From Andrena cerasifolii (lineage: Eukaryota > Arthropoda > Insecta > Hymenoptera > Andrenidae), in the NCBI RefSeq assembly GCF_050908995.1, contig NC_135121.1:6510001-6574000 (forward strand): a stretch of 64,000 nt of DNA. The letters are read 5' to 3'. Below the pieces are notes generated by a model. The model saw nothing but the letters and a program-made list of their open reading frames with translations. It was not told the origin of the DNA and did not search any database. Numbering within the stretch: the stretch's first letter is position 1; the number at the start of each line of letters is the position of its first letter. A program made the translations under genes and the position numbers. This document shows, one piece after another, positions 1-12,562 of the stretch.

Positions 1-800
1 GGACGTGCCTGCGGCTCGTGTGAGACCAGCTGACCCCCGACGATTAATGGTAAACTTAATTACTGCATCTCCTCCCTCTCTGAGCTCGCATCGCATTTTC
101 CACTCGCGCGCTATTTGCTTTTGTTTGCGCACCTATATATGAATGCGTGCAACAGTATAACAATGAATGGAAATTCAGGGGTATGGGATAGTTTCTAAAT
201 TATAATGCATACCTAAACACTGAAGCTGGAAGATAGTGAAGTAATTTTCTTTGCTTTTGTACAGCAAAAGTACCACCACCACCGTTCATTTTGACCAGCA
301 CTAATTGCAAAATACATAATATCAATTTCTACTATTTATTTCAATAATTTCACGTACAAGTAATGCAAGAATATATTTGCTTAAATTTATTAATATAAAG
401 CAGCATTGTAGCATATTAACATAGCTATACAGCACATTCATTGCAGTAGACATTTTTTTTACAGTACGAAAGATTAACCACTTTAAAGAAAAGTCACAGA
501 CGCACATATGTTTAAGTAGTTGCAAAAATAAGAAAATTACGAAGACACAAAAACTAAAAACAGTGCGGTGGCGGTTCTAGTGCCAAGGGTCATATTATTT
601 ATTAGTGGCTGGATGTATGTATAAAAACGACGCTGGGCAGACAATTTTTCGTACAACATATTCGTATTTCGAAACCATTCAAATTATGCATGAAACATTT
701 TGCATGTTGTCGAAGCTAAAGAATTAATTAGGTGATCTGTTACAGGTGAGATATTTTGTATCTCTATGCAAAGTTCTACTTGTCCCAACCTTTAAAAGCG
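1..800. other. Intergenic DNA, no gene seen
   Basis: AT-rich sequence after a slightly GC-richer first 120 bases. The open frames are short, low in complexity and resemble nothing I recognise. No terminal repeat pair or RNA gene was found. Confidence 0.6.
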
Positions 801-1325
801 TATTGGGACATTCCACGAGAAATCGGACACTTTTTGGAACAACATTTCGGATGTGGCAACGCGGCGTCAAATTTCGACAATTTTTGCAAGGCCAATTTTA
901 AAATGCCCATATTTTTGACAATTACACCATGAAGGGGAAGGATAGAACTATATTTTGTTTTTTTTTTCAGATTTTTAAAATCGCGCTCGTTGTTAAAAAA
1001 CTGCATTTGTTTAAAATAATTCCACAAAAATGGTTAAAAAAATTTGTTTCTAAAACTGAAATAATTTTTTCTTAAAACTTCAATGTCTTTTCTACAAATC
1101 GCCGTAAAACTCATCTCCATCCCTTTACTACTTTCACAATTATAATTTATTGAAAAAAAGTTAGCACTTACCTTCAAACATCTGTAAAATCGACATTTTT
1201 CAAAATTGTCAAAAATCCTTCGAGATATGTTTATATATCCCTAAAGACTACAACATATTCGAATTTCAGCCACATCCGAAATGATACTCCAAAAAGTGTC
1301 CGATTTCGCGTGGAATGTCTCATTA
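801..1325. mobile_element. TIR element (MITE), TA-flanked, Tc1/mariner-like size
   Basis: About 55 bases at 802-855 recur inverted at 1269-1324. The shared terminal sequence reads roughly GGGACATTCCACG, then AAATCGGACACTTTTTGG, then TTTCGGATGTGGC, with a few mismatches. Both ends carry TA (TATTGGGACATT on the left; TAATGAGACATT as the reverse complement of the right). The interior is AT-rich with no transposase frame. A TA-bounded, half-kilobase non-autonomous element is typical of Tc1/mariner-derived MITEs. The superfamily is inferred; the inverted arms are directly visible. Confidence 0.75.
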
Positions 1326-2698
1326 CAATAATCATTTTGTCTGCAGAATTGAATTAAAATATTTTTCATTCTATACATTTGCATACAATTTACAATATTA
1401 TAGTACTCTACAGAATTTTAAATAGAACTGCGTTAAAATACACAACGAACGAAGTTATTTACAATTGTTGAGTTCGCGTTAAGTTCAACGCAGATACTCC
1501 CAATCTTTTTTCCACGTATAATAGTAGACTAGAAGAGTACAATGGTAACCGTAAATACTATACAAAATGAACTTTATCGTCGAGTGACTAAAAACGATCG
1601 CGGTAGGGGTGTTTTTTTACGGTTGACTTGTGTGTAACTGAGCGTGTACTAGTGAGTTGTTGCGTGAGTACTGTTTGGTAGTCAAATTTCCAGGTGCTGA
1701 CCGTGTTCGGTGAACAAAATTTCAAAGGCTGACAATGAAACGTGTAAGTCACGTATTTTTTGTTTCGAGATATTTAGACTGTTGCGTTTGGACGCATTGA
1801 AAAATATTTTTCCATTACTGAACAAAATGTTCCACAACATATATGCTCTTCTAATGTCGAACTTATCTATCATTGTATAATATTATGAGTAACTTGTACG
1901 AAAATGTGCTTTTTAATCCTTTGAATCTCTCCCAAATTCCAGAAGTGCTCAAACGTAGTTTTTCGATTTTCAAAACTTAATAAATTGACACGTTCTTTTC
2001 GAACAAAAGTAATTTTTATTTTCAAATACTTTGCCACTAACTGGCACTATTCAGTCCACTATTTCAGCACAGTTAAGTATATTTCGCGTTTTATTTCTTT
2101 TTTCTCGTCTTGCTCCACATCTAAAGTTAATATATAATGCAAAAATATGTGATTATTTCCTATCTCACAAATTACTTACACAGAACAAATGTCACCACTT
2201 ATCATGCCACTGCTTACTTGGTGGCTATTTTACAGTAATTATTTCATAATATTCAAATATAAATCAATATAACATAAAATAAAAAAATCTCAATTTTGTT
2301 GGTTTTCTGACTTGCGCCATTTGCATAATCATCGGCATATATAATTCACCTCATGTAACGCAAATGCGGTCGCTAATAAGCTATGATGCTGATGCGTCCT
2401 TAAACAAATAAATAATAAAAATAAAAAAAAATCTCATTAATATATATATACGTGTATATGTATATTTTTTTGAGATCCTGCACATTGTCTATGAAAATAA
2501 CAGTAAGGAGGGAGCAATGGTTTCTTCTGGGTGAACGTTGTGTACGACAGCTCAAGAAGATAAATTTATAAAATAGTTATTGAGGTTTATTGTTAAAATA
2601 GTTAAGGAGGTTTAAAAATAATTTTTGAACCTCCATGTCCCTCCAAACACGAAATTTGTTCCACAAAGCAATATGTGCGCAAATAGTAACGGATATTC
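1326..2698. other. Intergenic DNA, no gene seen
   Basis: AT-rich stretch with no convincing coding frame. An A-rich piece near 2402-2432 (AAATAAATAATAAAAATAAA) could be the tail of an old retroelement, but nothing upstream of it is recognisable. Confidence 0.5.
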
Positions 2699-2760
2699 TT
2701 AACCCTTCGTTGACACTCTGGGTGTGAGCCACCCATAAGCTGATATTGACGCTCTGTACC
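2699..2760 (+). repeat. Orphan TTAACCCT-type element end
   Basis: TTAACCCTTCGTTGACACT followed by CTGGGTGTGA resembles the left ends of the TTAA-bounded elements at 21906 and 49865 (TTAACCCTCGTCAGACGG and TTAACCCTGAAACACC). I found no matching inverted end downstream, so this is at most a solo or degraded piggyBac-like terminus. Confidence 0.35.
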
Positions 2761-4381
2761 TTCTATATGCAAAATAAATAGTTTTTTCCAAAGCCGACTT
2801 ACACACTATTTTTTCTCTCAAAGTATTATATCCGAACAACAACTGTGTAGATTTTTAGCTTATAATATTGAAATTTGTAAAAGTTACAATTTTTTGAAGA
2901 CTTCCATCGCTTTTTCTCCACATCTGGTAATCTAGAATTTTTTTACAAGAACTGTGATAAAATTTCAATAAAAAATCTATTGGAATACATTCTAGAGACT
3001 TCGAAATTGAGCCATGATTTTTTTCGCAAAAATATAGAAACTATTGATTTAGTTACAATTCATACTCTCACTTATTAGTGCCACTTTTAAAAAAAAAAAA
3101 TGTAAAATTCTAGATTATCACAAGATCAAAAACTTATTACAGGATTTATATAAATACAGTTACGTCATTACGAACTATTATAAAAATCTTTCATTCAACT
3201 TATTCTCTGCACACTTGCGTGAACAATTTTTCAAAATTTCATAATTTTTATATAATATATATAACATTTCTCTAAGTCCAATTCCTGAATTTTTACGTGA
3301 AACATGCCCCGTAACTTGGGGGTAGTTAGGCCCCATAGATGAACTAAGTCCTGTCGTTTGTGTTAAAAAAAAAGCTTCGTTCTCCTTCGTGAAATGAGAT
3401 TTCCAATGAAAAATGCAAGCGTATCAAATGAAATTGCGGACAGGCCGTATGGAAGCGATCGCGGTTACGTAGCGTGGAGGTGCGCGCGTGGGATGTACTT
3501 GACGTATTGCTCGAGTGATCGGATATCGATTAGCCCCCGCCGCACGGTTAGTCCACAACACCCTCCACGAGTCGTAACTTGCACTCGAATGCTATTCCAC
3601 TAATTACCAAGGCGACAGGGACCACTGCGGTTGGCACTTCTGACGGTGGATCTTGACGGTTCCACGCATATACGCCGGGGTGAACTGCGGAGATTATCGA
3701 CCGAGCGTATGCGGTTAATCACTGGCCGATCGTTAACGTATATTATCCTCTTTCATTATGCTCTATCATTATCGCCGGGGCCTTCTTCGATTCCAAGTTA
3801 ATTCCACTCTTGCGGTTTCGTGTTTAATCCTTCCGTTGATCGTCGATCTTGCCACGGACTAGGGACCAACGCTGAATCGCTCGCCCGTCATAGTTCGAGG
3901 ATCGTTATTACGGGTTATCTGAATTATTGTCACTTTCCAACTGTGTCTCGCGCAAGCTTAATAATGTCACACGGTGCTGAGGCTTATGGAATTTAGGATG
4001 GAAACTTGGGGCCTATTGTCTCGATTACGATATTCTGGTAATTGCGACAACTGAAGACGTCACTGCGAAAAGGAGACAGCTCCGTAATTTGCTGGAATCG
4101 AGCTATGGGTAGCATTGCATGTAAGAATAAATCAAGTGTGAGTTAACCGAAGGTGAAAATCATTCGGTAGATTCTGATGCTGATGGCGAGGATTAAGCGG
4201 GTGAACACTGAGACTGTTTCACGATTCAGTAAACATATTTCACGATAAATAGTTTCTTAACACTGTTTTTAGTACTTTTCCAAAAGTTAAGCTGCCCCCT
4301 GCTTACTGCAAAGTCTTCAATTTTGCTGTTCGGCAACGCAATTGGTAGGTATGTGATTTATACGTAATATTATTATATTAC
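2761..4381. other. Intergenic DNA with a GC-richer patch
   Basis: Mostly AT-rich. Bases 3390-3900 are visibly richer in CG dinucleotides (GATCGCGG, GGTGCGCGCGTGGG, CCCCCGCCGCACGG) than either side. That fits a regulatory island or unique single-copy sequence rather than a transposon. The 69-residue frame at 3394-3603 resembles nothing known to me. Confidence 0.4.
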
Positions 4382-4558
4382 AAGAGCATTCAATTTTCTA
4401 CAATTACTATGTATATAATTTTCCTCTGCTTCCAACCATTTTTTAGATAATAGCGTTTGAATATAGAGAGGTCCGCACTTCGCCAGTCCCACCTGTACGG
4501 CGTGACGTACTATGAAAAAAATTATATATATAGTAATTGTAGAAAATTGAATGCTCTT
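4382..4558. mobile_element. Short hairpin MITE (about 177 bp)
   Basis: The left arm at 4382-4422 (AAGAGCATTCAATTTTCTAC...) is repeated inverted at 4517-4558 with about one mismatch over 41 bases. The spacer is about 95 bases and non-coding. Flanks are TTAC on the left and TTAA on the right, so the target duplication is unclear. The arms are nearly identical, which suggests a fairly young insertion. Confidence 0.8.
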
Positions 4559-5927
4559 TTAATATTATTTGAACGAAATTTCGATAGGGCTTACCATTTT
4601 TGAAAAATTCTTCAAATTCAAAGCATTAATGAATTCTAAAGTTTAGGTCGGCACCCTTTTCTGTTGTCCGATTGCAATAGTCTTTTTCAAGGACTATTTC
4701 TTTATGAAATGGAACCATATTAGGGGGTGAGAGCAAAAGAAATGACAGGTTGAAAATAATGGTCACCCTAATGTCTTACTTTAGCAATTTTATTGTTCAC
4801 AATCTTTCTTATCTTATATCTAAATAATACTTTAATCTTTACTTATCATTATAACCCACTTATTATCATTGGTATTAATGAAACGTAGCTTTAGCTGATG
4901 GTGAAGTTCCATTAGACGCGATGACTTCTCTTTGTCCCTGCCTCCCTTCGGAGACGATATCCTTAGTTCTTTTCGCGCTTGCAAATAATCATATTATTCT
5001 GCGAGAGGCTTTTTAGAATTCACCCCCAAAGGAGCTGAAACGTCGCGACAATACGCTATTGTATTCATTCTCGCGTGAACGGGTCAAAGAAACTCGTCAA
5101 AGTTAACGACTCGTCGTTGGTCGCGGTTAATGAAGACGTGCCACTTGAGTCCCCTGCCGCCTCTGGCAACTTAACTATGTAAACCATCCACTCCGTGGTT
5201 AAGACGTCTCTCGATAAATGCCCTATACGGCTTTGGCAACTGCCTCAACTTGGTGAATACTTGAACAACCTTATCTACCGTTCGTCACTTTTCACGTTTC
5301 ACTCGCCAACTCATCAAACCTTTTCCTCCTCGCTCCACAACGTATTCGTTTCCCCTTTTTTGTCATCTTCATAGATTGAGAAGCTTAATCGTGAATCACC
5401 AGAAAACGGTGACCAAAGTGCTCCCTCTAATTATAACCAGGTGAAACAATTTAGCACTCTTTGAACTGCCTAAAGTCCTTGCTCGAGCGCTTTTTCGAGG
5501 TTTGCGAGTTTATTGGACTTTTAATTCTAGTTTCACTATTCCTTCATGAGATCGCGATTAACCTCTTACGTTCTAATTCCCGCTTCTCTTGGGGCGCCGG
5601 TTGGGTCTAATTAGGTAATTTGCAGAAATTCTTATCACAAAGGTTAGTTATCACCATTTGTAGAGAATGTAAATTTCATCTTGTGTAGTCACTGAACGTT
5701 GTGTATTTAGTATTGTATTGCTAAAGTGTAATGCTCCACTTAAACGTTTGCAAACTTCTGCTTTACACACTTTTGATTAGGAAAATGGTATTTTCCTTCA
5801 GATTTGGGACTCACAGCACAAGATGTTATTAAAAGCTTTGGGTCCATGGGCATGACATGTGATGGTCTAATTATTATATTAACAATATAGTATATTTTAA
5901 TTTTGATTTAAGATAATTAATGGTAAA
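4559..5927. other. Intergenic DNA, no gene seen
   Basis: Mixed-composition sequence, GC-richer between about 4900 and 5600. No reading frame or repeat was recognised. It could contain conserved non-coding sequence, but nothing in the bases alone shows it. Confidence 0.4.
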
Positions 5928-6158
5928 GTGGAGAACCCGCCCATTACTAGTCTAATTCAATTTAATGCGCCAGGCTACCCCACCAGGTGTCCACTTTTCT
6001 TTAACCCGCATCAGTACACCTCGAGATTTCGCGCGAGTGACCCGCTCCACAGGATCTGCGTCCTAGGCAACTCATTCTGTAGAAGCCTGGACTTTTTCTC
6101 GGGATCCACTTGCGGGTTTAGGGCTAGTGCATACCGGGAACTCTTGCACCGTACCTAG
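5928..6158 (+). pseudogene. C-terminal fragment of a Jockey-like LINE reverse transcriptase protein
   Basis: A 76-residue open frame (it opens at a GTG, so this is not a real start) whose end has the layout I associate with the C-terminus of Jockey/I-type LINE ORF2 proteins. An IQFNAP...PTRCPLFF segment is followed by an R-rich stretch, then DPLHRICVLGN, then SLDFFSGST..FRA close to the stop. A short 3' untranslated stretch and an AATAAATAAATAAAT tail follow. The element is 5'-truncated to a few hundred bases. Family assignment is from recalled motif layout, not a search. Confidence 0.6.
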
Positions 6159-6316
6159 TTATTCTCATTTCGCTCCTTTTTCCCGTTTTTTTCTTCTGTT
6201 TTTAACTTGCTATCTTAATGTGCTGTATCACTGTTGTCTCTACTTTACACCATTGTGTTGAATATGTTGTAATATGAAATGGTTTCGACCGTTAATGTCG
6301 AATAAATAAATAAATA
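6159..6316 (+). mobile_element. LINE 3' UTR and AATA-repeat tail
   Basis: This is the T-rich 3' untranslated segment after the Jockey-like frame. It ends in a small predicted stem-loop (TCGAC-CGTTAAT-GTCGA, 6286-6302) directly followed by an ATAAATAAATAAAT tail. A simple-repeat tail is the normal end of a target-primed non-LTR insertion. Confidence 0.6.
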
Positions 6317-6490
6317 TTTTTGTAACGATTTTTATAAACAACATCGATTACAACTTACGCCGAATCCTTGCAGGTAATGATTTAAATACAACTGAAGCAC
6401 AAAACAGACGATGAAAGCTCCTCAAGTTCTCCTTCACTTTTTAATGAGCCAGTAGTAAACGGGGTAAAAGGAATAAACAGAAATACTAAA

Positions 6491-6628
6491 AGTTTTTTAT
6501 TAATATCTCGGAAACTAATAAATTCCCGAAGCAACAATTTTAGATTTAGAGTCCACACCCCCGCCCTCCCCATTACTCCCCTCAAACCTCGTGTCAATCG
6601 GCCACTGGGGCCATTCGGAAGTACAACC
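6491..6628 (-). repeat. Dispersed 140 bp repeat, copy 1
   Basis: This segment matches 11885-12024 closely. Shared blocks are TTTTTTATTAATAT.TCGGAAAC, ACTAATAAAT.CCCGAA, ATTTTAGATTTAG.GTC, a C-rich run, then CCTCAAACCTCGTGTC and CGGCCACTGGGGCCATTCGG. Both copies have the same orientation. On the minus strand the block encodes a short peptide with LPNGPSGR.TRGLRG in both copies, so it may derive from a coding or LTR part of a retroelement. The family is not identified. Confidence 0.75.
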
Positions 6629-8504
6629 TTAAAAGGGTACATTAATTTTGATCGTTACTGTCATTTTTGTGAGGACTCAACTCGATACGAATTGTACTAG
6701 GTTTTATAAATTTTAACGTGTCATACAATCGTAAGGTATTTTTAGTATTTTTATATTAGGAAAAAGCTAAGTTTTCAAGTCACAAAAATATTAAAAAATT
6801 CTTCCGGGAAGTGTAACGTATTTTCGAGTAGTACGTATTAGTATTATAATATTCTGTAGTTTGGTATTTGAACACGAGTGAAATAAAATCAAACATATAC
6901 ATATGACAATTTACCAATGTGATAACTTGTGTTTTATTTCTGCGATCGTTACATTATGTAATATTGACATAATATTGTAAACATAATAACAATCTACTTA
7001 ATGTAAGTTGAATAATTATAATTTATGTTTTACATAATAATAATACATCGTAAACAAATATTTGTAACTTATAATTTATAAAACATTCTATATAGCTGAA
7101 ATCAAATCTCCACTTTCCTGTCAAATTAAAGTGTTCCGCACATATTTATTAACGATTCACAGCGAGCTTTATTAACGATACTTTTTAATCTAGGCACTTT
7201 TATTTTAAATACAGCGTGAAATGATCTACCTCATTTTAATTTGTTTTGTTCATACATCTATCAAATGCAAAATGTTTTAAACACTTATTTGCAAGATAAT
7301 GTTTTTCTTTTCTTTTAAATGGCGTCCCTTTAGTGAAATAAACATACTGAAAGCTCCTCTAGGGAATACCAGAAAGTATGGTCTGGGACGCATGCGACTA
7401 TTAATTTGAGTACTTAAGAGCGCTGCACAAGTTTCATTGAAACTGGCATTGTAAATAGGGCCGTATTAAATAACTGGAGACATGATAAACCTCTGTGGGT
7501 TAAATCATAAGGGAACGAGAACTATGCTCCGGGTATTAAACTGCAAATTATTTAATCGGATATTTATGCTGGCCACCGGCCTTACTTTTATTGACTTAGC
7601 GAAGTATCAGGTTTTAATGAGCACTGGGCCATAGCTTCGACTTGCTGGAAATTCAACTTCCACAATTTCTGGAAATTTTAACTATCGGAAAAACAGTGAA
7701 ACTTTGTCGCGCTTCCTGCCCTTGGTAATAAAAACGGAGCTTTACGCTTAGAATTTGCACAGCGTTAGCTGAACGTTTGTTCACGAGTTCTTGCACGAGT
7801 TTTATGTTCCCTTCATTGTTAAGCACTTTCCTTCCCTACACTTTGAATCGACTTCAGATTGCCTGCAATTACTGCCACCATACGTTCAAATTAATAGAAT
7901 GTATGTATGTAATTTTTACTTGTCTCTGTTAGGTCCCTAAGTTTCCTTGTAGTTTTTCGCTTCAACAGCCTAAGCATTCATACTAGACAAAGGCATATAA
8001 AGAAACAATTTGATGGATAGCGTTACATTACTCGCACCTCGATGAACACTTGCAAGTACATAGTCGTATTCAAAATTTGTTCACATTTAGCTGATACCAT
8101 TTTGAATCTGCTAGGAGGGAAATTCACTTTTCGAAGAATCTGCTAAAAACATATTGACACTTCCGCTTGAATGCAATATTTTACACGCTAAAATAGTTGA
8201 CCAGATTTTGTGATTTAATACAGCGTTGTTCCGCGATACGAAGTTATCTTAAAATCTTATAATAAAATGCCTAACTTTTTTATTCAACAGTATATATTAA
8301 ACAGTATATATCTGAAAGGACTATATCTTATTAGTATCAGCCACAATCTGTATGAAAATTAGTTGTAAAATAAAGAAGGTTTAGTAAAAAAAACGTTTTT
8401 CAGGATTTTACACCTTTCCGATTTTTTGTATATATGTTGTCATTTCATTTCTTACTAAAACGCGACTATTCCATATTCTACAATGTTCAAAGTGTGTATT
8501 ATAA
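6629..8504. other. Intergenic DNA, no gene seen
   Basis: Very AT-rich to about 7300, then more balanced. Frames are short, and no inverted repeat pair or tail was recognised. Confidence 0.5.
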
Positions 8505-9454
8505 TTATTGGGACTCCATTGGGCTGATATAGTTCGCACGGTAACTGTTTAAAAATCGGCCGGGACCATTGGGCCCAGTGTGACACCGCGTAACTTTACA
8601 GAAGTATGACCGGAAAGGTTTAAAACATTTAAGATTAAATTTGACAGCATTTGATGCATAAATTAATCCTTCCATGAACATTTGCGTTTCTTTTGTCAAA
8701 TTCAAAAACTTACTTCGTCGGTTTTGGCCATAAAATCGCGAAATCTCCACACTGTGCGCTGTTCTAATACGTACACAGTGTTAGTGAATTTAACTTGGCG
8801 CTGTTATCTTATATAGTTCAGAACGAATAATGCAAGTAACGGTATAAAAAATGAAAAAAAAATGCACTATCGTAGATCTTCCAATGTTAAGAAACTATTT
8901 GAAAATATAAGAAATTGCATTTATCTGCTTTGGTATCTCTAGGACCTCAAACAACTATGTAATACCCAAAAGTACATTGGAAACGTCCCTGAGCGTTTCA
9001 CTTGTCACGGAAAAACTCAAAAGCTAGATCTGACCCCTGCTGCTTTTACGAAGTCGTTATATCTCGGTAAGGGACTGTCATGAACCCGGGGTAGAACAAA
9101 TTCGAATACTTGCATAAAACGAAACACGTCTTTATTATACAGTATGTTGGAGTATGACTTCACAGTACCAAGAGTCAAAGCTTTCTAAACCTAGAGACGT
9201 ACTCAGGGATGAACGTCGACAAGTTGGAGAATCCTATTGGTTGTTCTATTGCGAGGGTGTGGGAAATGGAACTGGTAAGGGTAGAAGTGGTAGTCTGGAG
9301 AAAGTTCGGTTGTAACGGTTTGAAAAAGAAGGGCCTTGGGGCCTACGGCCTATTCCGCCTGTTTACCGTTAAGTTACGGACGCTCGAAACGGACTAAGGG
9401 TCTTAAGAGAGTGACAATGACCAGATGTGCTTAAAAGAGAAAGTCGCGAAGCTA
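8505..9454. other. Unassigned, possibly retroelement-derived segment
   Basis: The minus frame at 8505-8750 contains GPNGPGRF, loosely like the NGPSGR motif of the repeat at 6491 and 11885, so it may be a diverged relative. Bases 9085-9400 (from CCCGGGGTAGAACAAATTCG) are GC-richer with an unclassified frame and could be an old LTR. I saw no paired LTR or primer-binding site. Confidence 0.25.
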
Positions 9455-9763
9455 GGTATCTAACAGGACTATACCACTCGTATGTTGTTGTACGCGATAA
9501 TGTTTGTTGCCCAAAACCTTTTTGCAACGAATCGTCTCTGTGAATGAGTTTCACCCAAAATTCATTAGCCGTTTGTTCCATTTTGATTTCCTGACGCGTG
9601 TCTAAAAGGTACTGGTAATTATGGCGTTATAAAAATAGCCTAGTCATAAAAGAGGCTTCAGCGGAAAAAATGATACCTTGTTTGTACAGTTAGCGCCACT
9701 AATGCCGTTTCTAGTATTTTTACTATAAACAAAGTTCGAATAGTTTTGGGACACGCGGTATAT
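9455..9763 (-). mobile_element. 5' end of a mariner transposon with transposase N-terminus
   Basis: The minus frame opens at ATG 9581 with MEQTANEFWVKL, and some 20 residues on reads TLSRTTTYEWY. This matches the N-terminal helix-turn-helix layout of mariner transposases (an MEQRAN-like start, then an LSRTxxxEWY-like segment). The frame then degenerates. Upstream on the same strand, about 180 bases lead to a candidate terminal sequence CGCGTGTCCCAAAACTATTC at about 9740-9759 next to TATA, a typical mariner 5' UTR length. The other end and the catalytic domain are missing. Mariner transposases cut and paste at TA sites. Confidence 0.65.
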
Positions 9764-11714
9764 GCGCCCAGAGCGCTGAAAAGTTTAAACAACATAATAA
9801 TATGTATTATGCACCTGTTTCGGTGAAACTTTCTTTTCAGGGTCGTTCGGTGCGCGGTATGCAGACGGCTCTATTCATTAGAGAACACGAGCAAATTTCT
9901 ACCATACAATATATTGTGGTAGAAATAAATCTGAGCCGCTCAGTGTCAATCATCATGCCTAATCCGTTGACAGACCTTTCCACGAAACACGTGAAGGATG
10001 AACGATGAAGAGCGTGCAGGAATTCTCATCGCCCTCTTTTTTTTTTATTTTTTATTTACGATCGGCGTGCAGCTTGTGCATGGCTATGACTTGCACATTC
10101 GGCACCACGGATTTGCTCGTAGCAATTTATACGAACGTCCATTTATCATCCGATCTGATCCCGATAACTAGTTTCGGGGATATTTCGGAATTAGTTGCTA
10201 CGACGGCCGTTTGTCCAAGTTTAAACCAGTGCGAGCGTGATCCGCGTGCAAGACAGGGGGCAGAAGTCAAGATACACGTAAACAGTCTCGATTGCTGTTT
10301 ACTAAATTGCAGGCGAGTGGATCCTCGATTACGAGGTTCGATTGTGTCTTCGATCAGTTCACTTCACACGGTTGGCCTTTTTCTTCGTGAACGATTGGCG
10401 TTTGTAGAACAAATTGTTGAACACTGAACTTATCACTATTAGGTAACAAATAGCATTTAATAAACTGTGCAGATAAGGAATGTACAAGAAGGTAGAAAGA
10501 TAGCTCGCGATACTTTGCGACGGCGCACGTGGCCGATTCACCGTGACGCCTCGTACGTCCATTCGCGAGAGTTCGTTTGTCAGCGTCGAACGCCGAGTGA
10601 CGAATGTCCTTCGCTCGGAGGGGAGGGAGGCCTCTCCGGGAAGTAAACAGAAACGTCGCGTCTTTGTTTCTCGACCCGACCTCGACTCGACTTTGCGTGA
10701 TTCAGCTCGCCACAAACATTTCTACAGTGTTTCGTGGAAACGGCCTTACAATTTTAAGGCATTCCACGCCCTCTGACAGTTTAGCCTCGAACTAAAGATT
10801 AAATCAACTTCACTGTCTCGCTTATTATATTTCTCATTTTTAATGCACTGTTGTATTTCATAATCTAGTAGTACGTATTAGCATTTCGTAATTTTAATGT
10901 AGAATGAAACGTAGTTTTTGTCTGTTTGGTATTAAGATTAAAATAAGTATACGTATCGTAAATGTAAAGTATGTTAGTATGTTCCACCTTCTCACGACCT
11001 CGCCTTGCAATTTCCAGGTGCGCGAATACTGAAGCTTCATTCCATTAAAATGCATTACGCATTCACCATACAGTTCGCATTCCATCTATTCTCCTTTACG
11101 CCAACGTCGTATACCTCCTGTATGATTTACATCTTAGAAAGAATTTCCCGTTTCTCCCCATCGCACAGCAGCTTAATATTGTCACTGTTCCGAATGAATA
11201 TTAATAAGCTTGCTGTAATAACAATCGTGTATCCACAAGAGCAATTTACAGTTCAAAATAGATGTACCCACGTCGATTTTTATAAAGGTTTTGTTGATAT
11301 TCAGAATGTGAACGACTTATTGTTAGTTAAAGTGCAACTTGCTAAGCAGCTCTTGAATAATTGAAATGCAATTTGCTCTCTTACCCTTGAAATAGCAACG
11401 CATGATCGGGCTGAGTATTGAATTGTAACTGTGCAAAGTTTTTTTTATTTAGACAGATGCCAGGGCTGCACTTTTGAGTGAACAATAATATTAGGTTTAG
11501 TTAGAATAAGATGGTCATCGCTTATGTAAAGAGTTACTTTCAGATACAAAATTGATTTGGAATAATTCGAAAAATAATTAGTTAAAATTAATTAGGTACA
11601 GTAGGTTACTATTAAAATCCTGTCTAAAATTTAAAATAGCTGATAATACACCGCAGGAGTGTAATGAACTTTGAACCTAAATCCTGGTTTTGCTTCTGTG
11701 GTGACAAACAAATA
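9764..11714. other. Intergenic DNA with a CpG-rich island (about 10000-10790)
   Basis: Bases 10000-10790 carry many CG dinucleotides (TCGCGATACTTTGCGACGG, CGTCGAACGCCGAGTGACG) in an AT-rich setting, and several overlapping open frames appear on both strands. That is expected of CpG-rich sequence with few stop codons. No frame (longest 140 residues, 10005-10427) resembles a protein I know. It may be a promoter, enhancer or untranslated exon. The rest is AT-rich and unrecognised. Confidence 0.4.
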
Positions 11715-11745
11715 CAGTAGACACTCGTTATAAACCCGTTTTGTC
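11715..11745 (+). repeat. Solo pogo/Tigger-like terminus
   Basis: CAGTAGACACTCGTTATAA preceded by TA has the form of pogo-superfamily terminal repeats (CAGT...CTCGTTATAA). No inverted partner was found nearby, so only one end is supported. Confidence 0.35.
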
Positions 11746-11884
11746 TAAGTATGCGATGTGTGCCCGGTGACTGTCCCCACCATTTCTTGGAATCTTCGGT
11801 CGCGAGTGAGAGAACCCGAGAACGAGCGGGAGGAGTGGAAAGAGTCGACACGAAGCAAAAAAATAGTTTGTAAAAAATTAACAA

Positions 11885-12024
11885 TAATTTTTTATTAATA
11901 TTTCGGAAACTAATAAATACCCGAAACTACCATTTTAGATTTAGGGTCTACACCCCCTCCTCAACACTCCCCACCCCTCTCCTCAAACCTCGTGTCGATC
12001 GGCCACTGGGGCCATTCGGAAGTA
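11885..12024 (-). repeat. Dispersed 140 bp repeat, copy 2
   Basis: Second copy of the block at 6491-6628, in the same orientation. It includes GGCCACTGGGGCCATTCGGA, and the matching minus-strand peptide has LPNGPSGRSTRGLR. Sequence outside the block differs between the copies, so the edges probably mark the true extent of the shared element. Confidence 0.75.
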
Positions 12025-12324
12025 GATCTAAATTATCCTTGAATATTAACATCAAACTTACTTCTTCAATATCCGAGTATTCACGTAAAAAACTGCAATT
12101 TGTGTCCCCGACACAACCTACCCGATTTTTATTCATTAATGACGACTGTTTATATCTGTCAGTAAAAAGATACAAGGTGAAATTGGAATTTACATATCCT
12201 AAGAGTAATATCGTCCAAAAATATATAAATTATCTAAGAAATCCGTATAAATAAATATCGCATATTTATGGCTCATGTTCGACAATACAATTTTCAACAC
12301 AGTTTTATTGTATGAAGATATTTA

Positions 12325-12425
12325 TGCTGCATAATATAATTTTCAAGCAATACTTAATATAAATGGAATTCGTCCAACATAATTTTTAAGCAATATTTAA
12401 TATAAATGAAAGTCTAATCGACCAA
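12325..12425. repeat. Two-unit tandem duplication
   Basis: CATAATATAATTTTCAAGCA plus ATACTTAATATAAATGGA is followed by CATAATTTTTAAGCAATATT plus TAATATAAATGAAAG, i.e. two diverged tandem units of about 45-48 bases. No function is suggested. Confidence 0.55.
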
Positions 12426-12562
12426 TTCCTGTATTTTTTGCCTAACGAATTCCATTTATAAAGAACATGAAAATGAAATGTTGTATAGTTGGTCGAAATA
12501 ATTGGGTCAGTCTGCCCCTAGCATGGTGTGCAAGACCTTCAATATGTCAAGAATTCGATCTA

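Noticed and set aside
9085..9400. LTR of a retrotransposon
   Set aside because: Composition and position are suggestive, but there is no paired LTR, primer-binding site, polypurine tract or gag/pol frame in the window.
10005..10427. 140-codon plus-strand frame, overlapping frames on the other strand
   Set aside because: No domain, no signal for a coherent protein after a hydrophobic start, and overlapping minus frames of similar length. Consistent with chance in a CpG island.
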